Part shown: positions 1 to 8,669 of the stretch, piece by piece
Position numbering within the stretch: the stretch's first letter is position 1
Layout: every line of letters begins with the position of its first letter
NCBI GenBank assembly: GCA_964627455.1
Contig: CAZVKC010000034.1
Coordinates: 21,647-85,646 of the forward strand
Source of the DNA: F-183 sp964627455
Lineage (GTDB): Bacteria; Acidobacteriota; Terriglobia; Bryobacterales; Bryobacteraceae
Reading direction: 5' to 3'
Length of the DNA stretch: 64,000 bases
Program-made: the position numbers and the translations under genes
The notes under the pieces: generated by a model
What the model saw: only the letters and a program-made list of their open reading frames with translations
Told to the model about the DNA's origin: nothing
The model's database searches: none

Positions 1-2
1 CG

Positions 3-521
3 AACGCAGCAGACTCCAAGCCGATTGCCAGCACCTACTTCTCCACCGGTTGGATCAACCAGAGCGTCCTGGTGTCACTGACCGGCAAGAACAGGCTCCC
101 GAGCGCCGGCGTGCAAACCCTCTACAGCGTATCGAACGCTCCCTGCGCGACCGACGCCTGGAGCGGAAACAGCTACTCGTCCTCGTTCACTCTGACGAAC
201 AACGGCACTCAGTATGTCTGCTACTTCAGCGGCAACGCAGCGGGCAAGTTCGCAGAACCCGTCAAGTCCGCGGTCGTGAGAATCGACAAGATCCCGCCGG
301 TCACAACGGCTTCGCAATCCGGCAGGATCGTGACCCTCACGGCAACCGATACGCTGTCTGGCGTGGCCAGGACGCAGTACAACCTCAACAACCGCGGCTG
401 GGCTACCGGAACCTCAGTGGACTTCAGCAAGCTTCCTGCGGGAACCTACACGCTGCAATATAAGTCACTGGATTACGCGCGGAACGAAGAGGTCGCAAAG
501 AGCATCACACTTACCTTTTAG
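3..521 (+). CDS. C-terminal part of a secreted Ig-like/OmpL47-type surface protein (5' end outside window)
   Basis: The reading frame is open from the window edge and ends with TAG at 519-521, so only the last 172 residues are seen. Two beta-sandwich-like modules are visible. The second begins with a VRIDKIPPVT linker followed by VTLTATDTLSGV, the pattern of Ig-like or OmpL47-type repeats found at the ends of long exported proteins. The C-terminus is SITLTF with no PEP-CTERM or LPXTG-like anchor. Such repeats usually space or anchor catalytic domains on the surface. The function cannot be named because the N-terminal part is missing. A strong hairpin follows the stop codon. Confidence 0.7.
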   Translation, partial: NAADSKPIASTYFSTGWINQSVLVSLTGKNRLPSAGVQTLYSVSNAPCATDAWSGNSYSSSFTLTNNGTQYVCYFSGNAAGKFAEPVKSAVVRIDKIPPVTTASQSGRIVTLTATDTLSGVARTQYNLNNRGWATGTSVDFSKLPAGTYTLQYKSLDYARNEEVAKSITLTF

Positions 522-549
522 TCGCGCCATCTGCACCCGTCCACCCACC

Positions 550-592
550 GGCCCCGCGAGGACTCCCTGTCCCCACGGGGCCAGCCTCTTTT
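550..592 (+). terminator. Intrinsic terminator after the Ig-like protein
   Basis: A 7-bp perfect stem (GGCCCCG at 550-556, CGGGGCC at 576-582) encloses a C-rich loop and is followed by the T-rich stretch AGCCTCTTTTC. It lies 28 bp after the stop codon of the upstream gene and before the start at 640. Confidence 0.7.
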
Positions 593-639
593 CCCTCTCA
601 GTCTTAAAGCACGCTACACCACCAGTCGATTCTGCAAAT

Positions 640-2805
640 ATGGCGCAAATCGACCTCGGTATCGATGGGTATCCGCTGGATCCCTCACAGCCGGACGCTT
701 TCCATCAGCGGCAACTCGATTCCTGGCTCGCCCGGGGGAATCCCAACACGCTTCCTCCCGCAATCGACCTGCGCGACAAGGCCGACGCAAACGAGTGGTT
801 GCTGCCGATGGTCTGGCGACACGCCTGGATTCACGCCAATCGTGAACTCCTGCCTCTCGCCCCGGCCTGGAAGATGAACATCGAGAGCCTGCTCACGCTG
901 GCCCTCAACCATCTGTGGGATGCCTCGCTACCTCCAGACACCCTGGTTGCGATCGCCGAAATCGCGCCCGGAACGGACCTGCTGCGACATAACCTGCACG
1001 ACTTCTTTTCGCTGATCAAAACATGGACCCCGGAACTCCGCGCCGAGGTCCACAGGCTCCTGCCATCCATCGAGGTCACACCATACTGCCTCCTCCACCC
1101 TCCAGCGCTGGCCGCATGGACCCTCTTCCTCGATCTCGACCACGATGCCGGCGACGATAGCCCCTGCTGGAGCGCGACGGTTCGCCGTGACCTGCTGCAA
1201 CTGCCGGCAGACAAGCGCGACCGCTGGCTTCGTTTGTTCAAAGTCGCGCCGAAAGTTCCGCACGGCAAGTGGCAGTTCGAATCCGGCCGGGCCATCAAGG
1301 CTCTCGGCGAAACAGCTTGTCACACCCAGGCCGAAGCCTGGCTCAAACTGCTCGCCGAACAACCGTCACACCTCGAGTTCGCCGGATGCCTGCTCCTGCA
1401 ACTCTTGTTGGAATTGACACACTACCCGCTCGAACCCCAATGGGCCGACGCACGCAGCAGACAGTTCTGGCGATTGCTGGCTCCGCGATACAAGGTCCGC
1501 GCAAGATCCACGGCGATTCCGAAGACCTGCATCGACGGGTTCCCGCTGCAGGACTTCCCGAAACAGACCACCATTCAGGCGGCAATCGACGCCGAGATGC
1601 GAATCGACAAGAACGACCCGCACGCCGGATTGAAGCGTCTTCGAACCGGCGACGACGCACTTCTCGGAGAGGCCCTCCGCAACCGCATTGCGTGGGTCGA
1701 AGCCAATACGCCGCCGTTCGACGGACAACCGAACGAGCAATGGGTACGCATGTTCGGCTACGCAACCTTTCTCAAAGCCGTCCATTCCGCGCTGCTGAAC
1801 ACCGCAACCGGCCTCGGCGAGGAAGCAATCGCAGCAGCACTCGGCCAGGGAACGATGGCGGCCTTCGAACGAGCCGCCGCGTACACCAGGGAACACGGTT
1901 ACCGCCCAGCGATCGTCGCAGCCGTTCGCAAGATGCACGAGACGCTGCACGGCACAGTCGTCGGCCAGAGCGCCCGCAAACACGTCGGCTGGTGGCTCTG
2001 GCTCGATGACGCAACGCCCATCGATCCGGCCGAATGCTGGACCGGCGTCATCCGCGCCGACCTGCGCGCCATGCCGCCGGACCTGAAGAAGCGCTGGCTT
2101 GCAGTCGTCGGGAACATGACCTTCCAGATCGGCGCGCGGATTCCGGCCAAGTGGTCCAAAACTGCAAACAAGGCCCTTGCCGCGCTCGGCGCCGATGCAT
2201 TTCACGCCCGTATACAAACATGGTTCGGAACCCTGGCAGACGCCACCAAACCACAGCCGCTATCCACACCTGGCAGCGACCTCCTGCGCTGCCTGCTCTG
2301 GGATTATTCACTCCTCGACGATCGCCGTCCTGAGACCGACGCGGCATTTCGCAGGCTCACCACTGCAAAGTGGAAGAACAAGCAAGCCCGCGATCGTGCC
2401 CTGAAACTCACACCCATCCTGGAATCGCTCTTTCCTGAGGCGCAACTGCCCAGGCGCCCGGAACCGAAACCGCCCGCACTCCCCAATCTCCAGGATCCAG
2501 CCGAAGCCCTTCGTTTCATGCTGCGTTCTCATCCGGAAGCGGCAAGAATCGAAGCCGGACCCGATGCAATTCTGGTCCACGGCGACCGCGATCAATATCG
2601 CGTCTCCTATGACGGTCAGGTGACGGGGCGAAGTGGACACAAGATCCAACTGGATCTTACGACGTTCCCGGGCGCAAATGTCTGGCAGAGCGCGATCGAT
2701 CAGGAAGATCTCAAGCAGGGTATGTTTGGGATCAATCTCCCCCGCCTGGTTTTTATCGTGAGTATTCTCGCTGCAGACCGCCACTTCGCGGGCGCCATCG
2801 ATTGA
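640..2805 (+). CDS. Large hypothetical protein with an internal duplicated module
   Basis: A 721-residue protein that I do not recognise. It has no signal peptide or membrane segment and is rich in Trp, Leu and Ala helices, so it is probably a cytosolic alpha-helical repeat protein. An internal duplication is visible: residues about 176-245 begin CWSATVRRDLLQLP and residues about 466-535 begin CWTGVIRADLRAMP. Each copy continues with a KRW core, an intermediate stretch and an ALG..A..AWL/TWF helix. The C-terminal 100 residues (after a Pro-rich linker near residue 610) look like a separate small beta-rich domain. The start ATG follows the upstream terminator. There is no clear Shine-Dalgarno; the hexamer GATTCT lies 6 nt before ATG. 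The gene converges on the channel gene with a 32-bp gap. Confidence 0.8.
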   Translation: MAQIDLGIDGYPLDPSQPDAFHQRQLDSWLARGNPNTLPPAIDLRDKADANEWLLPMVWRHAWIHANRELLPLAPAWKMNIESLLTLALNHLWDASLPPDTLVAIAEIAPGTDLLRHNLHDFFSLIKTWTPELRAEVHRLLPSIEVTPYCLLHPPALAAWTLFLDLDHDAGDDSPCWSATVRRDLLQLPADKRDRWLRLFKVAPKVPHGKWQFESGRAIKALGETACHTQAEAWLKLLAEQPSHLEFAGCLLLQLLLELTHYPLEPQWADARSRQFWRLLAPRYKVRARSTAIPKTCIDGFPLQDFPKQTTIQAAIDAEMRIDKNDPHAGLKRLRTGDDALLGEALRNRIAWVEANTPPFDGQPNEQWVRMFGYATFLKAVHSALLNTATGLGEEAIAAALGQGTMAAFERAAAYTREHGYRPAIVAAVRKMHETLHGTVVGQSARKHVGWWLWLDDATPIDPAECWTGVIRADLRAMPPDLKKRWLAVVGNMTFQIGARIPAKWSKTANKALAALGADAFHARIQTWFGTLADATKPQPLSTPGSDLLRCLLWDYSLLDDRRPETDAAFRRLTTAKWKNKQARDRALKLTPILESLFPEAQLPRRPEPKPPALPNLQDPAEALRFMLRSHPEAARIEAGPDAILVHGDRDQYRVSYDGQVTGRSGHKIQLDLTTFPGANVWQSAIDQEDLKQGMFGINLPRLVFIVSILAADRHFAGAID

Positions 2806-2837
2806 GCCGCAGCACAGCCATCATGACCTCGGGACGA

Positions 2838-3485
2838 CTACTCGCCGGACTCCGGACTGCGCGCAACAGGAAACTGCCAGTTCCGGTAAATGGCCAGCAA
2901 TCGAATTCCCAGGCAGACGAGGGCGCCCGCCACGGCGGCGGGCTGAGAGGGTAGCTGCAATTCATGACCGGCGACAACGACAGCAGCCCCTGCCAGTGCG
3001 GCTGCCGCATAAATGTCAGTGCGAAAAACAGCCGGGACCTCAGCGACCAGCACATCGCGCACCACGCCACCCCCGATGCCGGTCAGCATCCCGAGCAGAG
3101 CGGCGGCGACCGGATCCAGGTGATAAGCCAGTGCCTTTCCGGCTCCGGCAACGGCAAACAAACCAAGTCCTGCAGCGTCAAACAACAGGAGCGCGTGCCG
3201 CAAGCGGCTGACGTCCGCATACCGGTAGAACGTCAACACGCCGGCGGCGACGGAAACGGCAACATACCGCCAGTCCTGAATCGAGGCCGGTGGATGCGCG
3301 CCAATCACTACATCGCGAATGATTCCACCGGACGTCGCCGCCACAAACGACAGCACGAGCACGCCGAAGATATCGAGGCGGCGGCGGATTCCCGCAATCG
3401 CGCCGCTAATCGCGAAGGCAAACGTTCCGATCAGATCAAAGACAGTGAGAGCGAGGGTCACGACGATCTCTTCCCGGACAGGCAT
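2838..3485 (-). CDS. Trimeric intracellular cation (TRIC/UPF0126) channel family membrane protein
   Basis: This 215-residue polytopic protein has about seven hydrophobic segments. It carries the two family signatures, SGGIIRDVVIG near residue 55 and GIGGGVVRDVL near residue 140, which are the paired glycine-rich elements of the TRIC/UPF0126 (YicG-like) family. Prokaryotic TRIC homologues form trimeric K+/Na+-permeable channels in the inner membrane, and the length fits the family. The protein ends in a short charged tail. A CACAAT hexamer sits 8 nt before the ATG without a Shine-Dalgarno. It is divergent from the ceramidase-like gene (70 bp apart). Family assignment is firm; the physiological ion and trigger are unknown. 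Confidence 0.88.
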   Translation of the reverse strand: MPVREEIVVTLALTVFDLIGTFAFAISGAIAGIRRRLDIFGVLVLSFVAATSGGIIRDVVIGAHPPASIQDWRYVAVSVAAGVLTFYRYADVSRLRHALLLFDAAGLGLFAVAGAGKALAYHLDPVAAALLGMLTGIGGGVVRDVLVAEVPAVFRTDIYAAAALAGAAVVVAGHELQLPSQPAAVAGALVCLGIRLLAIYRNWQFPVARSPESGE

Positions 3486-3555
3486 GAAGCTTTATTGTGA
3501 ACACCGCGCGGCAGCAGCACAACCACCAACTCGCTCTGTAATATAACCTGTTGTC

Positions 3556-4800
3556 ATGACCCGTCGTTCGCTGCTTCTCGCGCTCCTGGCTCCGGGATCC
3601 ACGCTGCAGGCCGGGGCCGCGCGACGCTCAATCATGCCGGATCCGCTGCTGCCGATTTCAGGCGGCATGGGAACCCCGGTCCCCGCAAAATCCACGCAAG
3701 GCGAACTCACCGCGCGCGCCCTTGTGCTGCGCTCCGGCAACGAGACCATCGCGATCGGCGCCGTGGACCTCATCGGCTTCCCGGGAGTCCTCGCCAACCG
3801 CGTCCGCGCGCGGGTCCCGCGCCTCACGGGCAACAGCATCGTCATCGGAGCCACGCACACGCACTCGGCGCCGGAACCTTACGCGTTCCCCGATGGCAAG
3901 GGTGGACACACCGCTTCCCTCCCCTATCTCGATTTCGTCGTCGCGCAGATGGCCGCCGCCATTAACGAAGCTCTGGACCGTTTGCAGCCCGCGGAAATCC
4001 GCATTGCGACAGGCGAAGCCAAAGGCCGCATCGCCTACAACTACTACGCGCCTGATTTATACGATCGCCGCGTGGGCGTCATTCAGGTGCGCCGCGCATC
4101 GGGCGCGGATCCGATCGCAACGCTCGTCAATTACGCCATCCACCCCGAGGTGCTCGGCAACGCGCAGGGGATCCTCAGCCCCGACCTCGTCGGCCCACTC
4201 AACGATCGCATCGAGAAACAGGCCGGCGGCGTCGCGATCTTCCTCAACGGCGCGCAAGGCGGCATGGTCACCGCCGACAATCGCAACCTCGACCAGATCA
4301 AGAATCCCGCGCGTGCTTATTGGGAAGATTCGCGAACCTGGGCTGAATGTGTCCGCATCGGGGAGACACTCGCCGGTGAATCCTTGCGCATCATCGAATC
4401 CGCCGCCTGGAACGCTGCCGTTCCGATTCGCAACCGCTCGGCGATGGTGCGTTTTCCTGTCGATTCCGACACGATGTGGCAGGTCGTCGAACAGTCGCCG
4501 CTCCAGTATCCCCACGGTCCCGGCCGTACGATCTCGTGCCAGGTGAACGCCATCGAAATCGGCGACGCGCGCATCCTCACGATCCCCGGCGAAGCGCTGC
4601 CCAACATCGGCTTCTACCTGAAGCGGAAAATGAAAACCAAAAACGCGTTTCTCTTCGGACTCACCAACGACGCGTTCGGCTACATGCTGACCTCGGTCGA
4701 CTTCCAGAGTTTCCCTCGCTACGAATATGTTTCGCGCGTTTCGCTCGGCGAACAGACCGGAGACATCTACATCCGCGAAGCGCTCAAGCTATTTGAGTAG
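3556..4800 (+). CDS. Secreted neutral/alkaline ceramidase-like hydrolase (short form)
   Basis: A 414-residue protein with an N-terminal signal peptide (MTRRSLLLALL then a small-residue cleavage region). Residues 99-106 read GATHTHSAP in outline, with H101 and H103 as zinc ligands of the neutral/alkaline non-lysosomal ceramidase family. Later family-like motifs are NYAIHPEVLG and FLNGAQGGM. Family members hydrolyse the amide bond of ceramide outside the cytoplasm. This copy lacks the C-terminal Ig-like domain of classical enzymes (usually over 600 residues), so the substrate could be another N-acyl amide. TATAAC lies 8 nt before ATG with no Shine-Dalgarno. The 3' end overlaps the convergent regulator gene by 12 bp. 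Confidence 0.82.
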   Translation: MTRRSLLLALLAPGSTLQAGAARRSIMPDPLLPISGGMGTPVPAKSTQGELTARALVLRSGNETIAIGAVDLIGFPGVLANRVRARVPRLTGNSIVIGATHTHSAPEPYAFPDGKGGHTASLPYLDFVVAQMAAAINEALDRLQPAEIRIATGEAKGRIAYNYYAPDLYDRRVGVIQVRRASGADPIATLVNYAIHPEVLGNAQGILSPDLVGPLNDRIEKQAGGVAIFLNGAQGGMVTADNRNLDQIKNPARAYWEDSRTWAECVRIGETLAGESLRIIESAAWNAAVPIRNRSAMVRFPVDSDTMWQVVEQSPLQYPHGPGRTISCQVNAIEIGDARILTIPGEALPNIGFYLKRKMKTKNAFLFGLTNDAFGYMLTSVDFQSFPRYEYVSRVSLGEQTGDIYIREALKLFE

Positions 4801-6939
4801 GTCGGTCCAGTACAAATCGCTGTCGCTCCGGTCCACGCTCGCGTAGACCACCACCGATCCATCGGGCGACACTCCGAGCCCGCCATCCCAGCGGACCGGA
4901 TGCGCGACGCGCCCCACCACCGTCGTCTTTCCATCCGGGGACAAACGCTTCAACTCGGCGCTCCCGTCGGGGCGTCCATCCAAATAGTACAAGCCGGATC
5001 TCGCGGTGATGGCCCAGTTCCCCCACATCCCGGCCTGCAAAGCCGGGAGCACAGCCTCTTCGCCGCCGGACCCGCCGGCCCCAGCGCGAAACAACCCCAC
5101 TTCGTTCGGACCATGCGTGTAATACATCGCCCCATCGCTGCCGAACACAGGAGCAAACGCCCGCCGCCGCACCAACTCTTCCCTGTCCCCTGCCGCCAGT
5201 TGCTTCCGCCAGACGCTCCAGCCGCCTTCCCGATCGCTCGCATAATACACATACCGGCCGTCCGGCGACCAGCAGGGCACCGTCTCGTTCGATTCCGAAT
5301 CCGTCAACCGCTTCGGCTCTCCGCCGCCCGATGGCACGACAAAGACATCCGCTCGTCCGAACCGCCGCGAATCGAATGCGATCCAGCGATCGTCCGGTGA
5401 CCAGCGCGGCGAACCTGTCACCGGTCCGTCAAAGTGCGTAAGCCGTTGCGGCGCCCCCCCGGAATCCTGCACCCAGATCTCGCTGCGTCCCGACCGGTTG
5501 CTGCGAAACGCCAGCCTGCAGCCGTCATTCGAGAATCGGGGCGTCGAGTTCAGCCCGGTCGAAGTGATCCACAACTGCCCCGTCGAGGATTCTCCCGTCA
5601 ACCGCCACAAATTGATGTTGTCCACGTGCCGGGAAAACACCAGCCTGCCATTCTCGCTGATCGCGGGATTCCACGCCTGCATGCCCGGATCCGTCAACCG
5701 CTCCGGCGCGCTCCCTTCCCCCAGCGGGATCCGCCACAACCCACACCGGTTACGCTCCCGGTAGGACGCCACGATCAGGCTCCCGCCATCCGGCGCCCAC
5801 GCCACTCCGTTCACTGGCCGGTTATCGTGCGTGACCTTCCGTTCGGGACCTTCGGGAAATCCGGCCACCCAAACATCGGCCGACGCGGCGTCCACTGATT
5901 CGACAAAGGCCACCTGCTTGCCGTCAGGCGAGAAGACCGGCTTCCTTCGCGATGCCGGGATCCCGGCCACGGGATGGAAAAACCGCTTCTGATGCGTCGC
6001 CCGCGACACCACCAGCAACCGGTAGCCGTGCCCGTCGCCACTCGCCTCCGCCGTCGCCAGCCACTGGCCATCCGGCGAAATCGACAATCCCGGCAACTCC
6101 GGTCCCGAGCGCCGGACCTGTGTGACCGACTCCTCCGCGCCATCCGCCAGACGCCGGATCCGCAAATCCATCAGGCCCTCGCCAGCCTGCTTCAAATACG
6201 CGATCTCTCGTCCGTCGGCAGACCATGCCGGATCCCCTTCGGCGGCGGTACTCTCCGCCGTCAACCGCACCGGCCGTTCCGACGCCCAGCCGCCCAGATA
6301 AATCAGGTCGGTGCCTTTCGACTCGCCATCCCAGACAAACGCGATCCGCTTGCCGTCGCGCGACAGAGCGGCAAAATCCTCGCCTCCCGGCAAGGCGGTC
6401 AACGGTATCGTCTGCAACACCTCGGGACTGCGTGCCGGCCGTTTGCGGATCACGGCAAACAGACCAATCGCGACAACGCCAAGCAGCAACAGGACGGCTG
6501 CCACAACCCGGTGTCTGCGCACTCGGGAGACCACCTCAGGCTGAGGCGCCGCCGCCTCTTCCTCTGCCACGGATTCCGGTTCCTCACACGCGGCGGACGC
6601 CGGCGCATCCGAAAACTCGAGTTCGTATCGTCCCACCGGGAGGGCCACCCGCACGGGATCCTCCGCCCCCTCACCGGCATAATAGGCGGCAAGTTTCTTG
6701 CGCAGCCTCGTCGCCTCCACCCGCACGATCGAATCGGTTTTCGGGTCGTACCCGACCGCCCGGTCGAACACCGCCGTTCCGACCTCGGTCTCCTTCAACT
6801 TGTGCGATTCAGGATCCTGGCTGTGTTCAAAAAGGAATGTAAGAAACCTCGCCATCCGCTCGGAACGGGCGAATTCCGCGCTCGCCAGGATGCGCCGGAG
6901 GTCGTCCCGACCGAATTGCCTAAGTGGCTTTGGATTCAT
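4789..6939 (-). CDS. Membrane-anchored winged-helix regulator with TolB/WD40-like beta-propeller
   Basis: I place the start at the second in-frame ATG (716 residues); the first would add nine poorly conserved residues and fall inside the inverted repeat. Residues 1-105 are the winged-helix domain common in acidobacteria, recognisable by ILASAEFARSERMARFL, VFDRAVGYDPKTDSIVRVE and LRKKLAAYYAGEG. A Glu/Ala linker and one membrane segment (about 154-173, VVAAVLLLLGVVAIGLF) follow. The rest is a run of PD40/TolB-like blades with SPDGxxxAF motifs (for example ISPDGQWLATA, FSPDGKQVAFVES, WSPDDRWIAFDSR). The layout resembles a one-component sensor with DNA binding inside and a propeller outside the membrane. 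The ligand and target genes are unknown. The inverted repeat over its own -10 box suggests autoregulation. Confidence 0.85.
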   Translation of the reverse strand: MNPKPLRQFGRDDLRRILASAEFARSERMARFLTFLFEHSQDPESHKLKETEVGTAVFDRAVGYDPKTDSIVRVEATRLRKKLAAYYAGEGAEDPVRVALPVGRYELEFSDAPASAACEEPESVAEEEAAAPQPEVVSRVRRHRVVAAVLLLLGVVAIGLFAVIRKRPARSPEVLQTIPLTALPGGEDFAALSRDGKRIAFVWDGESKGTDLIYLGGWASERPVRLTAESTAAEGDPAWSADGREIAYLKQAGEGLMDLRIRRLADGAEESVTQVRRSGPELPGLSISPDGQWLATAEASGDGHGYRLLVVSRATHQKRFFHPVAGIPASRRKPVFSPDGKQVAFVESVDAASADVWVAGFPEGPERKVTHDNRPVNGVAWAPDGGSLIVASYRERNRCGLWRIPLGEGSAPERLTDPGMQAWNPAISENGRLVFSRHVDNINLWRLTGESSTGQLWITSTGLNSTPRFSNDGCRLAFRSNRSGRSEIWVQDSGGAPQRLTHFDGPVTGSPRWSPDDRWIAFDSRRFGRADVFVVPSGGGEPKRLTDSESNETVPCWSPDGRYVYYASDREGGWSVWRKQLAAGDREELVRRRAFAPVFGSDGAMYYTHGPNEVGLFRAGAGGSGGEEAVLPALQAGMWGNWAITARSGLYYLDGRPDGSAELKRLSPDGKTTVVGRVAHPVRWDGGLGVSPDGSVVVYASVDRSDSDLYWTDLLK

Positions 6940-6947
6940 CACAAAAC

Positions 6948-6976
6948 AGGGGCTAAAACATCTCATTATAGCCCCT
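6948..6976 (-). promoter_or_regulatory. Candidate operator overlapping a TATAAT -10 box
   Basis: A perfect 8-bp inverted repeat (AGGGGCTA at 6948-6955, TAGCCCCT at 6969-6976) encloses 13 bp. On the minus strand the sequence TATAAT (6970-6965) lies inside it, 25 bp before the regulator start at 6939. The -35 region is weak. A dimeric DNA-binding protein, possibly the regulator itself, could bind here. The assignment rests on position and symmetry only. Confidence 0.5.
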
Positions 6977-7064
6977 TCTCACTCTGATCTAGCCCGCCCT
7001 GGCGACTACCTTCAAGCAATCGGACCCCGTTACAGCGGGTGTTCCCAGTCGGAGGAGAAACAAG

Positions 7065-7880
7065 ATGAAAGCAAACCGCGCCATCGCCGCCGCTGTGTTC
7101 TGGTCTTGCGGCCTGACCACCGGCGCCGGATGGCTCCAGGCACAGAGTCCTGCGCCGCTCGCGACCTGCGTCGAATATGACAGCGCCAACCAGGTGATGG
7201 TGGCTCACTTCGGCGTGTCGCTCCCGGACGGAGCCGCCACCGTGATCACCCCGATCGGCTCCGGCAACGCCGTCACCCCATCGAACGCCATCGTGTACGG
7301 ACAGCCTGCGACCTTCGGCCCCGGAACCAATCCTCACAGGTTTCTGGCAGTCCTCAAAGGGCCTCGCACCGCAGCCACCGCCGTGACGTGGACCCTCGGC
7401 TCGCTTTCGGCCACGGTGACTGCCGTGAACGACGCCTGCCTTCCGACGGGGACAGTTTGTTGGGACAAGAATCACAGCGGGCAGTGCGACGTCGACACCG
7501 AGGACACCAACGGCGACGGCGCCTGCACGATCGCCGACTGTCTCGGTCCGCGGGGAGAGGTTGGACTCCGAGGCCCCACCGGCGCCACCGGATTGCAGGG
7601 ATCCACAGGGCCGCGCGGCCCACAAGGCGATCCCGCCTTTCCCCCTGCCTTCCGAATGACCTCTGCCACGAGTTCTTCCGCATCGGCCGCGGTATCCTGC
7701 GCGCCCAGCGAAAAACTGATTTCGGGAGGCGCCGTCTGCGTCATCCCAAACCGCACCACCAACAGCGGGCGGATCGCTTCGAGTAGCCCGTCGGGCTCGA
7801 ACGGCTGGTCCGTCACCTGTTCACTGGGCGACGCCACGGCCGTCGCCGTCTGCGCCGCCGTTCCCGGAGGAAATCAATAA
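7065..7880 (+). CDS. Secreted collagen-like (Gly-X-Y) protein with a Ca-binding-like loop, copy 1
   Basis: A 271-residue protein with a signal peptide ending near LQAQS. The N-terminal half is a predicted beta domain. Residues about 133-160 contain DKNHSGQCDVDTEDTNGDG, an acidic Asp/Asn/Gly loop with flanking cysteines reminiscent of EF-hand or thrombospondin-3 calcium loops. Ten Gly-X-Y triplets follow (residues 161-190, GPRGEVGLRGPTGATGLQ onward). The C-terminal domain has paired cysteines. GGAGG at 7051-7055 is a good Shine-Dalgarno. The next gene is a paralogue starting 1 bp after the stop, so the pair is probably translationally coupled. The likely role is an extracellular structural or adhesive protein; no enzyme motif is seen. 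Confidence 0.85.
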   Translation: MKANRAIAAAVFWSCGLTTGAGWLQAQSPAPLATCVEYDSANQVMVAHFGVSLPDGAATVITPIGSGNAVTPSNAIVYGQPATFGPGTNPHRFLAVLKGPRTAATAVTWTLGSLSATVTAVNDACLPTGTVCWDKNHSGQCDVDTEDTNGDGACTIADCLGPRGEVGLRGPTGATGLQGSTGPRGPQGDPAFPPAFRMTSATSSSASAAVSCAPSEKLISGGAVCVIPNRTTNSGRIASSSPSGSNGWSVTCSLGDATAVAVCAAVPGGNQ

Positions 7881-7881
7881 A

Positions 7882-8667
7882 ATGAACCGCTCGAAAGTTA
7901 TCGCCTGCGCCTTGCTTTTCGGCGCAGCCGCCTGGTCCCAAACGCCGGTCGTGATCCCACTGTTCGACTGCTGGACCCAACGCCCGTTAAGTGATCCCGC
8001 CAGCACGGACACCGTCACCCTCTACTACGGCTACAACAATATCTCGGCCTCGCCGGTGCAGACGTTCATCCGCGAAGACTACTTCATCCCCTTCCCAAAC
8101 AGGCGCGGCCAGCCATTCGTCTACCAGCCGGGTGAACACCACAAGGTGTTCGCCTTTGAGGCCAAGTTAGCCGAAACTCCTACGACCTGGATGCTACGCG
8201 ACGCCTCGCTTGTGGTCGGCCGCGACCAACTCCTCGAGTCCAACCGCTGTTCGGGAAATCACAACTGCTGGGACGGGAACAACAACGGAATCTGCGATGT
8301 CGCGACCGAAGACACCAACGGCGACGGCGCCTGCACCGCCCAGGACTGCCGCGGCTTGCAGGGTCCGCGCGGCGACACCGGCTACCCGGGTCTGCAGGGT
8401 CCCACGGGACCAGCCGGCCTCACCGGTCCCAAAGGCAATCCCGGTCTGGCGCCACAACTGCGCATCACAAGCGCGACCTCCCTCACGACGACCGCCGCAG
8501 TTGCCTGTTCCACTACCGAGGTCCTCATCACGGGTGGAGGCAGTTGCGCTGTCCCGAATGGAACCGAAGCCCGCCTCGCATCCAGCATTCCCGACGGAGC
8601 GAACGGCTGGAAAGTCACCTGCAGTTCCGGACGCGCCAGCGCCTTCGCCGTCTGCAACCTGAAATAG
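7882..8667 (+). CDS. Secreted collagen-like (Gly-X-Y) protein with a Ca-binding-like loop, copy 2
   Basis: This 261-residue paralogue of the preceding gene has the same order: signal peptide (ending near AAWSQ), beta-type N-domain, acidic loop DGNNNGICDVATEDTNGDG, eleven Gly-X-Y triplets from residue 158 (GLQGPRGDTGYPGLQ onward), and a Cys-containing C-domain (SATSLTTTAAVACS). The acidic loop and the C-domain are the parts most similar to copy 1; the N-domain has diverged more. It lies within an apparent operon: 1 bp after copy 1 and 2 bp before the PEP-CTERM fusion gene. A trimeric extracellular stalk is plausible by analogy with other bacterial collagen-like proteins, but this is inference. 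Confidence 0.85.
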   Translation: MNRSKVIACALLFGAAAWSQTPVVIPLFDCWTQRPLSDPASTDTVTLYYGYNNISASPVQTFIREDYFIPFPNRRGQPFVYQPGEHHKVFAFEAKLAETPTTWMLRDASLVVGRDQLLESNRCSGNHNCWDGNNNGICDVATEDTNGDGACTAQDCRGLQGPRGDTGYPGLQGPTGPAGLTGPKGNPGLAPQLRITSATSLTTTAAVACSTTEVLITGGGSCAVPNGTEARLASSIPDGANGWKVTCSSGRASAFAVCNLK

Positions 8668-8669
8668 AC

